From Pseudomonadota bacterium (GTDB lineage Bacteria; Pseudomonadota; Gammaproteobacteria; Steroidobacterales; Steroidobacteraceae): a stretch of 39,566 nucleotides of DNA. Every line of letters begins with the position of its first letter. Positions within the stretch are counted from its first letter, which is position 1. The position numbers were made by a program, and so were the translations under genes. Location: the NCBI GenBank assembly GCA_025355245.1, contig JANXZZ010000334.1:1-39566 (forward strand). Direction: 5' to 3'. The notes beneath the pieces are model-generated. The model searched no databases. It was not told the origin of the DNA and saw nothing but the letters and a program-made list of their open reading frames with translations. This document shows, piece after piece, positions 1 through 7,820 of this stretch.

Positions 1-26
1 GCACGCTGCGCCCTTGTCTCGCAGCG

Positions 27-1631
27 CTAGCCGTCGACGCCCTGCATCGCCAGGTACTCGTCGTAGGTACCCTTGAAGTCGGCCGTGCTGCCGCCCGGCT
101 TCAACTCGATGATCCGCGTCGCGAGGCCGCTCACGAACTCCCGGTCGTGGGACACGAAGATCAGCGTGCCCACGTATTTCTCGAGCCCGATCTGCAGCGA
201 CTCGATCGTTTCCATGTCCATGTGGTTGGTGGGCTCGTCCATCAGCAGCACATTGGGCTTCGTCAGCATGAGCTTACCGTAGGTCATGCGGCCCTTCTCG
301 CCGCCCGAGAGGACCTTCACCGACTTCTTCGTCTCGTCACCGGAGAACAGCAGCCGGCCCAGCGTCGCGCGCACGAGCTGGTCGTCGTCCGCCTTGCCCG
401 TGAACTGCGACATCCACGTCAGCAGGTCGATCTTCGAGTCGAACTCCTCGCGCGGGTCCTGCGGCATGTAGCCGGGCTGGGCATTCTCGACCCAGCTGAT
501 CGTGCCGCTCGAGGGCATGAGTTCGCCGGCGAGGAGGCGCATCAGCGTCGTCTTGCCGGCGCCGTTGGGCCCGATGATCGCGACGCGCTCACCCGCCTCG
601 ATGAGGAAAGAGACCTTGTTGAGAACCTCAACGCCGGAGTTGGGATAGCCGAAGCTGAGCTTTTCGACCGTGACGGCGGAGCGGTACAGCTTCTTGCCCT
701 GCTCGAAGCGGATGTAGGGGTTCTGGCGCGAGGACGGGCGGATCTCCTCGATCTTGATCTTCTCGAGCTGGCGCTTGCGGGACGTCGCCTGCCGCGCCTT
801 GGAGGCGTTCGCCGAGAAGCGGCGCACGAACTCCTGCAGGTCCGAGATCTTGTCACGCGCTTTCGCGTTCGCCGCCTCGACGCGCTGCCGTGCCTGCACG
901 GAAGCGAGCATGAAGTCGTCGTAGTTGCCCGGATAGATCTTGAGCTGCTGGAAATCGAGATCGGCAACGTGCGTGCACACCTGGTTCAGGAAGTGGCGAT
1001 CGTGGCTGATGATCACCATCGTCGCCTTGTAGTCGTTGAGCGCACGTTCGAGCCAGCGAATCGAGTGAATGTCGAGGTTATTGGTCGGCTCATCGAGGAG
1101 CAGCACGTCGGGCTGCGAGAACAGCGCCTGCGCCAGCAGCACGCGCAGCTTGAGGCCCGGGGGTACCTCGCGCATCGGACCCGTGTGCCGGGCCTCTTCG
1201 ATGCCCGCGTCGGCGAGGATGCTCGCCGCGCGTGCCTCGGCATCGTAGCCACCGTACTCGGCAATCGTGCCTTCGAGTTCCGCGGCCTTCATGTAGTCAT
1301 CGTCGGTCGCATTCAGGTTGGCGTAGATGAGATCGCGTTGTTTGATCGCGGCCCAGAGTTCGGCGTGACCCTGCATCACGACGTCGAGAACCCGCTCGTC
1401 CTCGTAGGCGAACTGGTTCTGGTTGAGCTTGCCGAGGCGCATGCCGGCCTGCAGCATCACATCGCCGCTGCTTGGCTCGAGCTCGCCGCCCAGCACGTGC
1501 ATCAGGGTCGACTTGCCGGAGCCGTTCGCCCCGATGAGTCCGTAGCAGTTGCCATCGGCAAACTTGACCGTCACCTGCTCGAAGAGCGGCTTGGCGCCAA
1601 ACTGGATCGACACGTTCGAAGTAGCGAGCAT
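27..1631 (-). CDS. ybiT: ABC-F family ATPase, YbiT-like
   Basis: This is a soluble 534-residue protein with two ABC ATPase domains and no membrane segment, the layout of ABC-F proteins, which act on the ribosome rather than in transport. Walker A motifs are GANGSGKS (about 34-41) and GPNGAGKT (about 354-361). Walker B plus D-loop regions are LLLDEPTNNLD (about 177-187) and LLMDEPTNHMD (about 462-472), and the H-loops are SHD at 209 and 494. The first signature motif is degenerate (VPPGLKLR) while the second is LSGGEKGR; this asymmetry is typical of the YbiT subgroup. The region between the domains (about 240-300) is charged and helical, matching the P-site tRNA interaction linker. Length fits YbiT. 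It is likely transcribed alone, and its exact role in translation is not visible here. Confidence 0.93.
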   Translation of the reverse strand: MLATSNVSIQFGAKPLFEQVTVKFADGNCYGLIGANGSGKSTLMHVLGGELEPSSGDVMLQAGMRLGKLNQNQFAYEDERVLDVVMQGHAELWAAIKQRDLIYANLNATDDDYMKAAELEGTIAEYGGYDAEARAASILADAGIEEARHTGPMREVPPGLKLRVLLAQALFSQPDVLLLDEPTNNLDIHSIRWLERALNDYKATMVIISHDRHFLNQVCTHVADLDFQQLKIYPGNYDDFMLASVQARQRVEAANAKARDKISDLQEFVRRFSANASKARQATSRKRQLEKIKIEEIRPSSRQNPYIRFEQGKKLYRSAVTVEKLSFGYPNSGVEVLNKVSFLIEAGERVAIIGPNGAGKTTLMRLLAGELMPSSGTISWVENAQPGYMPQDPREEFDSKIDLLTWMSQFTGKADDDQLVRATLGRLLFSGDETKKSVKVLSGGEKGRMTYGKLMLTKPNVLLMDEPTNHMDMETIESLQIGLEKYVGTLIFVSHDREFVSGLATRIIELKPGGSTADFKGTYDEYLAMQGVDG

Positions 1632-1719
1632 AGGGTTCCAATCGACAGGAGGAGCGGACCGTTCTGGCCGCTCGGCTTTATTCGGGAGACCGGCGTTAGG
1701 GGTTGTCGGGCCGGTCTGC

Positions 1720-1736
1720 GGGGGCGCAGGGCCCCC
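1720..1736. terminator. GC hairpin upstream of the ABC-F gene
   Basis: A perfect 6-bp stem (GGGGGC/GCCCCC) with a 5-nt loop lies between the end of the small minus-strand gene (stop at 1826) and the ABC-F start at 1631. It could end transcription of the upstream gene. There is no U-tract, so this is a weak call. Confidence 0.3.
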
Positions 1737-1825
1737 GGCGGGCCGCTTTTGGGCTGCGCGATTCTAGCCGACGCGGCCGGCCGAAGTCGTGGTTTCGGGG
1801 CCCCGACAGCCAAACCGAGGGAGCG

Positions 1826-2008
1826 TTACTTAACGCCGGGCGAACCACCGGCGCTGCGTTCGAGATAGAGCCGGACCAGCCGTACCTCGTGGACGAGCTC
1901 GCGAAGCGCTTCCGCGATCACCTTGAATTCCGCGTTGGCGGCGAGGTCGGAGTTGCCGAAAGTGCGCCGATCGGCGGCGGCCTGGTCGAGTTCGGTCGGA
2001 TTGGTCAT
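1826..2008 (-). CDS. small hypothetical protein, 60 aa
   Basis: The reading frame starts MTNPTELDQ and ends GGSPGVK. Residues about 22-52 are predicted as one amphipathic helix (AEFKVIAEALRELVHEV followed by RLVRLYLER), so it may be a helical oligomerising or partner-binding peptide. I chose the ATG at 2008 because the protein becomes compositionally ordinary there, whereas the upstream extension of the frame is Arg/Pro/Gly-rich noise. The Shine-Dalgarno is weak (GAGAG before the ATG). It lies downstream of the broken M24 gene on the same strand. I do not recognise the family; it is a candidate conserved small protein, not an assigned function. Confidence 0.5.
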   Translation of the reverse strand: MTNPTELDQAAADRRTFGNSDLAANAEFKVIAEALRELVHEVRLVRLYLERSAGGSPGVK

Positions 2009-2323
2009 GGGGCTCTCGGTCGCTGCTTTCGGCCGGGCCCGTCGCCCGCACGCGAGTATGCGTCGTCCGGGTCGGGCTGTCGCGTGAGCGGGGAAGTGCA
2101 GCCCAAGGGCCGATTTCGGCTGCTCTCCCGGCCTCGGAACCCGGAACCGCAACGCGTCGCGAAGCGCGGGACCGAGTGCGCGTATCGCTCTCTGAAGGAC
2201 TGTGGGGCGCGCTGACGCTCACGGACGGCGCCGATTCCGCCCGGGTCACCGGCTTTCTCGTCGACGACGGCGAAGGGAACGAGATCGAAATCGACTCGAA
2301 CGCGACGATGTAGCGCGACCGCC
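2009..2323. other. 315-bp gap with one possible small plus-strand frame
   Basis: No recognised gene lies between the small minus-strand gene and the M24 remnant. On the plus strand a frame with a GTG at 2176 runs to TAG at 2311-2313. It encodes an acidic 45-residue peptide containing LWGALTLTDGADSARVTGF and ending EIEIDSNATM, which looks more protein-like than the rest of the gap. It has no clear ribosome site. I list it as a possibility only. Confidence 0.3.
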
Positions 2324-3003
2324 TCAGGCGGTCAGCAGCTGCTCGAAGAATCCGCCGAATCCCGCCGCCTTGTCGACGAAATGGATCTCGAGGATCCAGT
2401 GCCGTGTTGCGCCGTTCGCGTCGCGCTCCCTGAGATCGAGCGTGTTGCCGTGCCGGATCGAGAACCGCTTGGATTCCTGCGGGGCCGTTTCGTGCGGGAA
2501 CTGGCCGATCAGGTGTCCCGCGGCGGGACCGCCGAACTCCCAGCCCGCGGCGCTCGCGAGTCCCGCAACGTAGTCGTAGAGGCCGCCGGCCGTCAGCCCC
2601 GGGGTACGCTCGAAATGGCGCCGCCGTCCGCGAATGCCGCCTCGATGTCGGCCACCAGCCGGTGCTTGCGCGGATCCTCGCCGACGACGTACGTGCGCCC
2701 GAAATCTGCCTCCCAGCTCTCGAAGACGGGACCAAAGTCGAGGTAGACGGTGTCGTCCGCGGCGATTGCCCGATCCGGTGGCTCGTCGTGGTAGGTGAGC
2801 ACGCTGTTGGGGCCTGCGCGGACCACGCGCTTGTGCCAGTGGCGCTTGACCCCGTAGCGCTCGCGCGCGAGCGCGTGGATCTCGGCGCTCAACTCGCTCT
2901 CGAGCTTGCCGGGCCGGATGAGCCCTGTGGCGACGACGTCCAGGAAGAGCGCGGCGGCCTTTTCCTGCGCCGCCACGAGGGTTGCTTCGACCGTTGGGAC
3001 CAC
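2324..3003 (-). pseudogene. M24 family metallopeptidase (Xaa-Pro aminopeptidase-like), frameshifted
   Basis: Two adjacent minus-strand frames together make one short M24 'pita-bread' peptidase of about 226 residues. The N-terminal part (3003 down to about 2620) carries HWHKRVVRAG, YLDFGPVFESWEADFGRTY (both metal Asp residues) and reads on to EAAFADGG. It then runs into a stop at 2593 in the wrong frame. The C-terminal part continues one frame over with HFERTPGLTAGGLYDYV, EFGGPAAGHLIGQFPHE (metal His) and RHWILEIHFVD (metal Glu), ending FFEQLLTA at a TGA at 2324. The break lies at about 2615-2632 in a GGC/GCC-rich run. A GTG at 3003 with GGAG 8 nt upstream is the start used. Either the gene is inactivated or a base was lost in the assembly; all ligand residues are otherwise retained. 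Confidence 0.75.
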
Positions 3004-3175
3004 CGCGCCTACTCCGATGTCCGGGAACGCGATCGTACCTGTCCGCGCGAGGGCTTGTCAGCCGGGGCAGTCGGCCGCCAGCGGCTCCGTCCTACAGCCG
3101 CCGCGCCGGCCACCCTGTATTACTGACTCACGGACGCCGCGCCGTCTCCGGAGGCGCCGACACCAAGGGGTTGCC

Positions 3176-3331
3176 ATGAATCTGCACCTGACGATCGGTC
3201 CGCTCGTGTCACTCGTCGCGGGCGTCCTTATCCTCGCGATACCGCGCCTGCTCAACTACATAGTCGCGCTCTATCTCATCGTGATTGGCCTTCTCGGGAT
3301 CTTCGGTACGACCGGTACCCACATCGTCTGA
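3176..3331 (+). CDS. DUF3096 family small membrane protein, 51 aa
   Basis: A tiny protein of two hydrophobic segments (about 8-22 and 26-44) separated by a short PRLLNY turn, ending GTTGTHIV. The pattern 'LVAGVLILAIPRLLNYIVA' followed by 'LIVIGLLGI' is characteristic of the DUF3096 family of proteobacterial membrane proteins, whose function is unknown. The ATG is preceded by AAGGGG at a 5-nt spacing. It stands alone on the plus strand and converges with the MBL-fold gene downstream. Confidence 0.85.
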   Translation: MNLHLTIGPLVSLVAGVLILAIPRLLNYIVALYLIVIGLLGIFGTTGTHIV

Positions 3332-3371
3332 CGGTCACGCCCCGCAGATGGAGGGGCCGCCGTCGCGTGCT

Positions 3372-4340
3372 TCACGGGCTCATCCACGGATACTTGGCCA
3401 GCAGCTTCATCTTCTGGTTGACCGGGATCTCGCGAGGATAGATGCCGTGGCCGACCGCCTCGCCGGGACGGCCCGCGGCCGCGGTTGCGCGCCCGAGCGC
3501 GAGCACGTCCGCTTTGCGGAGAATCGGCAGGTCCACCAGCGGCAGCCGATCACAACCGTGCGCCCCGTAGACCGTCGAATCATCATCGAGACGCGCGGCG
3601 AGGCGCGCCGCGCTCAGCGAGTAGTCGCGAAGATTGGCGCCGGGAAGGAAGGCGTAGATCGACGACGGGTAGATGAAGTCGCCCGCGAAGAGCCGGTTGG
3701 CGGCGCGGTCGAGCAGCACCACCGAATCGGGCGTGTGGCCCGGCACGCTCAGGAGCTGCAGCCGGCGGTCGCCGAGATCGATCTCCGTGTCGGGGCGGAC
3801 CCACTCCGTGACGCGCACGTCGCGGCGCCTGAAGCCCTCGACGAAACCCAGGAACTGGTAGAAGCCAAACGAGAGGACATTGTTCGGTGCCTGCGCGCGC
3901 AGTGCCGGAAGGTCCGGCAACGCCACGTTCGCGAAGTGATCGAGATTGCCGACGTGATCGAAATGCAGGTGCGAGGGCAGGGCGACGACGGGTAGCGAGC
4001 TTAGCGCCCGCACGACCGGCGCGATGTCACGGACGCCGGGTCCCGAATCGAATACGAGGGCGCGCCGCGAGCCGACGATCAGGTAGCTGAAATTGCACTG
4101 GCCGTAGCGTGGCTCACCAATGGCGAACGCGTTGCCGCCGAGATCGGCGACCGCGTAGTAATCGTCGAACCACCGCAGCCCCACGTCCAGCTCGGGTTTC
4201 AGCGCGCTCATCTCGGGGCGTCCCGCACGGAAATACCACTGCCACGCGGCCACTTCCGGCATGCGCCACGCCGTGGCGGCGGCCGCGGCAACGGCCATTG
4301 CGGCGATTCCGGCGACCCAGCGGAGCGCGCTTCGCTTCAT
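3372..4340 (-). CDS. MBL-fold metallo-hydrolase, membrane-anchored or exported
   Basis: 322 residues. An N-terminal hydrophobic stretch (about 8-25, Ala-rich, after KRSALR) is a signal anchor or signal peptide, placing the enzyme outside the cytoplasm. The metal-binding motif HLHFDH (124-129) gives the HxHxDH signature; further candidate ligands are the His in VPGHTPDS, the Asp in FAGDF and the His in GAHGCD. This marks the metallo-beta-lactamase superfamily, but the substrate cannot be told: the sequence resembles general hydrolases more than true beta-lactamases. It is unrelated in detail to the second MBL protein at 23928-24845. It probably has its own promoter in the gap before it. Confidence 0.85.
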   Translation of the reverse strand: MKRSALRWVAGIAAMAVAAAAATAWRMPEVAAWQWYFRAGRPEMSALKPELDVGLRWFDDYYAVADLGGNAFAIGEPRYGQCNFSYLIVGSRRALVFDSGPGVRDIAPVVRALSSLPVVALPSHLHFDHVGNLDHFANVALPDLPALRAQAPNNVLSFGFYQFLGFVEGFRRRDVRVTEWVRPDTEIDLGDRRLQLLSVPGHTPDSVVLLDRAANRLFAGDFIYPSSIYAFLPGANLRDYSLSAARLAARLDDDSTVYGAHGCDRLPLVDLPILRKADVLALGRATAAAGRPGEAVGHGIYPREIPVNQKMKLLAKYPWMSP

Positions 4341-4412
4341 CGGCAGACTCGTGGGGACGCTTGTGCGCCGAGGGCATCATAGGGGGTTGGGCGCACGCAC
4401 GCACGGGGGCGC

Positions 4413-4438
4413 CGCCCGGCGATGGGTAGACCCGGGCG
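4413..4438 (-). terminator. hairpin after msrA
   Basis: CGCCCGG and CCGGGCG form a 7-bp stem with a 12-nt loop, starting 17 nt after the msrA stop in the direction of transcription. There is no U-tract, but the position at the end of the msrB-dipZ-msrA operon suggests an end signal. Confidence 0.4.
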
Positions 4439-4454
4439 CGGTCGAGCGGAAGCG

Positions 4455-5204
4455 CTAGTGCGCCGCCGACGCGACGGTCACGAGGACGGGGGCCTCGCGG
4501 TACCGATCCGGGAACAGCCGCTTCAGGTTCTCGACTTTCGGGATGTCGTTGTAGGCGATGTAGGGCTGCGTCGGGTTCAGCGTCAGGTAGTCCTGGTGGT
4601 AGCGCTCGGCCGGGTAGAAGCCCTGCAGCAAGTCGGTCTTCGTGACGATGGGGCGCTGGTAGACGTGCGCGGCGCCGAGTTGCGCGATGTAGCCGTCGAC
4701 CACGCGCTTCTGCGCCGCGTCCCGCGGAAATACCGCCGACCGGTATTGCGAGCCGGAGTCTGGCCCCTGGCGGTCAAGCTGCGTCGGATCGTGCGCGACC
4801 GAGAAGAAGATCTGCAGCAGCGAGCCTAGCGTCACCTGCTTCGGGTCGTAGGTGATCTCGACGGATTCCGCATGGCCCGTGAGTCCGGAGCCGACGACCT
4901 CGTAGTGCGCGGTCGTCCCGCTGCCACCCGCGTAGCCCGACACCGCGCGGCTCACGCCGCGTACGTGCTGGAAGACGCCTTGTACGCCCCAGAAGCAGCC
5001 GCCGGCGAGCACGAGTTTCTCGGCGCCCGGTGCGTTCGCGACCGGTTCGTCGACCGTGGGTGCGGGGACGCGCTGCACCGCCTCCGCGGAATGCGCCAGC
5101 CCGTGAAGGGTGAGGTAGCCGATGCCGAGCAGCGTCGCGATGAAAAGAGCCGTGCCTCGCGCTCTCGCGGTGCCGACGCGGTCGGTGAGTGCTGTGCGGG
5201 ACAT
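4455..5204 (-). CDS. msrA: peptide-methionine (S)-S-oxide reductase MsrA, exported form
   Basis: MsrA reduces methionine-S-sulfoxide in proteins. The catalytic motif GGCFWG places the nucleophilic Cys at residue 70, followed by the conserved SGYAGG, GHAESVEITYD, FFSVAHDPTQ and QYRSAVF segments and RYHQDY. The protein is 249 residues, longer than cytosolic MsrA, because of an N-terminal extension with a hydrophobic segment (about 18-36) and a Pro-rich spacer to about residue 62, so it is probably anchored or secreted to the periplasm. The ATG has GAGG about 7 nt upstream. It lies 24 nt after dipZ and closes the msrB-dipZ-msrA operon, so the DipZ thioredoxin domain is the likely electron donor; that last step is inference. 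Confidence 0.95.
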   Translation of the reverse strand: MSRTALTDRVGTARARGTALFIATLLGIGYLTLHGLAHSAEAVQRVPAPTVDEPVANAPGAEKLVLAGGCFWGVQGVFQHVRGVSRAVSGYAGGSGTTAHYEVVGSGLTGHAESVEITYDPKQVTLGSLLQIFFSVAHDPTQLDRQGPDSGSQYRSAVFPRDAAQKRVVDGYIAQLGAAHVYQRPIVTKTDLLQGFYPAERYHQDYLTLNPTQPYIAYNDIPKVENLKRLFPDRYREAPVLVTVASAAH

Positions 5205-5228
5205 GGTCGTACCTCGATGCTCCAGCGA

Positions 5229-7082
5229 TCAGCCGAAGGTGAACGCAAAGGCGGTGACACCCGGATCCAGGAACTCGATCTCGACGGTGCGGTCCTGGAT
5301 GGGCCCCGACTGACGGATCAACTGGAAGAGGCGCTGGCTCGAGACCGCGCCGTTGCCGTCGCGATCGGTGTCGACGCCGTGGCTGTCGCCCGGGCGCGCG
5401 CCGTCGAGGCGGACGCGAAAGCGCACGGGCTTCCCCTTGCTTCCCGGGCCGAGCACCAGGTGCAGGTCGCGCGCGTGGAAGCGATAGACGATCCTGCCCG
5501 GGGACGCCGCGAGCACGGCAGCCTCGCTGCCGACGTTCCAGCGGCCCGCCAGCGCCCACTGGTTGAGGTCGAGCTGCGCGGGCGCCGCATAGTTCGCTGC
5601 ACGATCCTGGACCTCGCCGCCCGGCGATGAGAAATTCTCCGCGCGCGAGTAGCCGACGTAGGTTTCCGGCGATTCGACGTTCGAGTCGTCCGGTGCGAGG
5701 CCGACGCCGGCAGCGTCCGGTGCCACGAAATCACCGCCCACGTCCGCGCGTCCGGCTTCCGCGAGCAACTGCTGGATCACGGCCTCCGACTGCGAGTATT
5801 CACCTTCGCCAAAGTGGTGATAGCGAAGCTGTCCCTTGGCATCGATGAAGTAGTGCGCCGGCCAGTATCGGTTGCGGAACGCGCGCCAGATTGCGTAGTT
5901 ATTGTCGACCGCGACCGGGTAGGTGATGCCGAGCTCGCGCGTCGCGCGACGGACGTTGTCGACGTCCTTCTCGAACGCGAACTCGGGCGCATGTACACCG
6001 ATGACGACGAGTCCCGCGGCCTTGTACTTGGCCGCCCATGCACGCACGTACGGCAACGCGCGCAGGCAGTTGATGCACGAGTACGTCCAAAAATCGATCA
6101 ACACGACCTTGCCGCGAAGGCCTGCCGCGGCCAGCGGCGGCGAATTGAGCCACTGGACCGCGCCATCGAGCGCCGGCATCGGTCCCTCGACCGGGAGCTG
6201 CGGACCGTGGCGGGCTTGGGGCCCGGCCATCATCGCGCCGCCCATCGAACCCGTCATTGCGCCCGTCATGGCCTTCGGGTCGGCGGCCATCATCATGCCG
6301 GCGCTCGGACTCGTCATGACCTCGCTCGGAGCGGTGCTTTGCCGGGGCACCGCCGACGGCTGGATCCGGCCAATGAGCGCCTCTTCGATTGACGCCGTGC
6401 GGGCGACGGACAGCCGCGTCAGGAATCCGGTATCGGCACCGACCGCAATCGCGGCCACGCCCGCGAGTACCGCGACGCCGAGCGCGCGACGGACCCATTC
6501 GCCGATGCCGAGGGAACGTTTGAGCGCGCCGAGCACGCGACCGCCCAGCAAGAGGACAACCGCGAGCGAGGTCGCGGCCCCGGCGGCGTAGGCAAACAGC
6601 AGGAGCGACGAGCGACCCGTCGCGCCCTCGAGCGCGGCGCCCGTCAGCACGAGGCCGAGGATCGGGCCCGCGCACGGCGCCCACAGGAGCCCGGTCGCGG
6701 CGCCGAGCAGGAACGACGACGCGATCGAGGAGCGCGAAGTTCCGGACGGCGACTGCGCTGCTTCCGACAGGCGCGCACCGAGCGCCACGAACGGGCGCGC
6801 CATGAGATCGGCGAGCCGCGAGGAGAGGAGCGTGAGCCCGAAGACGCCGAGGAGCGCGATCGCAGCATATCGGCCGTACTGGTTGGCCGCGACCGCCCAG
6901 CCGCCGCCGACCGCCGCGAGCGTCGCGACGCCTGCGAACGAGACGGCCATGCCGACCAGGAGCGGCAGGCTGCTGCGCGCGAAGGGCTGGCCCGCACGCG
7001 CGAACACGAACGGGAGCACCGGCAGGATGCACGGGCTCAGGATCGTGAGAACGCCACCCAGGTATGCGAGTACCAGAATCAT
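5229..7082 (-). CDS. dipZ: DipZ-type protein: CcdA membrane domain + TlpA-like thioredoxin domain + C-terminal beta domain
   Basis: 617 residues. The N-terminal part (1-220) is a CcdA/DsbD-beta-like thiol carrier with about six membrane segments and the two redox Cys in SPCILP (C18) and APCAGP (C137). A periplasmic TlpA/thioredoxin domain (about 305-445) carries WTYSCINC (C336, C339). The C-terminal region (about 500-617) is beta-rich and resembles the carbohydrate-binding-like third domain of mycobacterial DipZ. Known CcdA proteins pass electrons from cytoplasmic thioredoxin across the membrane; here they would reach MsrA and MsrB. Residues 256-302, between the membrane and thioredoxin domains, hold ten Met in about 47 residues (for example GMMMAADPKAMTGAMTG), which is unusual. 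The gene sits 23 nt after msrB and 24 nt before msrA. Confidence 0.9.
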   Translation of the reverse strand: MILVLAYLGGVLTILSPCILPVLPFVFARAGQPFARSSLPLLVGMAVSFAGVATLAAVGGGWAVAANQYGRYAAIALLGVFGLTLLSSRLADLMARPFVALGARLSEAAQSPSGTSRSSIASSFLLGAATGLLWAPCAGPILGLVLTGAALEGATGRSSLLLFAYAAGAATSLAVVLLLGGRVLGALKRSLGIGEWVRRALGVAVLAGVAAIAVGADTGFLTRLSVARTASIEEALIGRIQPSAVPRQSTAPSEVMTSPSAGMMMAADPKAMTGAMTGSMGGAMMAGPQARHGPQLPVEGPMPALDGAVQWLNSPPLAAAGLRGKVVLIDFWTYSCINCLRALPYVRAWAAKYKAAGLVVIGVHAPEFAFEKDVDNVRRATRELGITYPVAVDNNYAIWRAFRNRYWPAHYFIDAKGQLRYHHFGEGEYSQSEAVIQQLLAEAGRADVGGDFVAPDAAGVGLAPDDSNVESPETYVGYSRAENFSSPGGEVQDRAANYAAPAQLDLNQWALAGRWNVGSEAAVLAASPGRIVYRFHARDLHLVLGPGSKGKPVRFRVRLDGARPGDSHGVDTDRDGNGAVSSQRLFQLIRQSGPIQDRTVEIEFLDPGVTAFAFTFG

Positions 7083-7105
7083 CGGGGTCCGACCTCAGGT
7101 TCCGC

Positions 7106-7615
7106 TCACGCGGTCGTCGCTTTGAACGTCATGGCCACGCCATTCATACAGTAGCGCAGCCCCGTCGGCCGCGGACCGTCATCGAACACATGGCCAAGAT
7201 GGCCGCCGCAGCGCCGGCAGTGCACCTCGATGCGCATCATCCCGAAGGCGGAATCCGAGCGCTCGCCGACCGCGTGCTCGAGCGGCTTCCAGAAGCTCGG
7301 CCAACCGGTTCCGCTCTCGAACTTCGTTTTCGATGAATAGAGGTCGAGCGCGCAACCGGCGCACGCAAAGACTCCCGCACGATGCTCGTCGTTGAGCGGG
7401 CTCGAGTACGCACGCTCGGTGCCCTCGTGCCGCAGGACCGCGAACTGGGCGGGTGTCAGGAGCTTTTGCCACTCCTCGTCCGTGTGTACGACCTCGAAGC
7501 TCGCCGCGCCCGCGGCGAGCGCGGTCGAACTGCGCCGGCCGAGCAGGCCTAGCGCCGTGACGGCGAATCCGCCGGCGACACCGGTCAGCAACAGTTGGCG
7601 TCGGGTCATGCTCAT
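7106..7615 (-). CDS. msrB: peptide-methionine (R)-S-oxide reductase MsrB, Tat-exported
   Basis: MsrB reduces methionine-R-sulfoxide in proteins. The fold markers are all present: zinc Cys pairs CAGC (C85, C88) and CRRC (C133, C136), the GTGWPSFW segment, and the catalytic Cys in RYCMNG (C156). The N-terminus has a twin-arginine signal, TRRQLLL followed by a hydrophobic stretch to about residue 28, so the protein is exported folded. The start at 7615 (MSMTRRQ) has GGGA about 6 nt upstream; ATGs at 7609 and 7627 are alternatives in the same frame. The frame stays open much further upstream but without protein-like sequence. First gene of the msrB-dipZ-msrA operon. The Tat route for MsrB next to an anchored MsrA suggests both work in the same compartment. 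Confidence 0.94.
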   Translation of the reverse strand: MSMTRRQLLLTGVAGGFAVTALGLLGRRSSTALAAGAASFEVVHTDEEWQKLLTPAQFAVLRHEGTERAYSSPLNDEHRAGVFACAGCALDLYSSKTKFESGTGWPSFWKPLEHAVGERSDSAFGMMRIEVHCRRCGGHLGHVFDDGPRPTGLRYCMNGVAMTFKATTA

Positions 7616-7754
7616 GGAACGTCCCATGATTCTCGTGATCGGGGAGTGCCCACCGCGGTGGCGTCCCGCGATTGAACGCCGGGCGCACGGTGGGGCCTGC
7701 CCAGATGACCGGCGCGGGCTCGAAGTTGTTACAGAATCGCGGCGCCGGTTCGGC

Positions 7755-7800
7755 GCTCCACGGAAATTCTCATAAGCCACTGATTCTAAAGCGTAACCGG
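7755..7800 (-). promoter_or_regulatory. possible promoter region of msrB-dipZ-msrA
   Basis: An AT-richer patch in otherwise GC-rich DNA, reading on the minus strand TTTAGAATC...TTATGAGAAT, lies about 140-185 nt upstream of msrB. It is the best promoter candidate in the gap, but neither hexamer matches consensus well, and an ECF or heat-shock promoter cannot be excluded. Confidence 0.25.
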
Positions 7801-7820
7801 GGTCCGCCGGCCAGCGGCCG

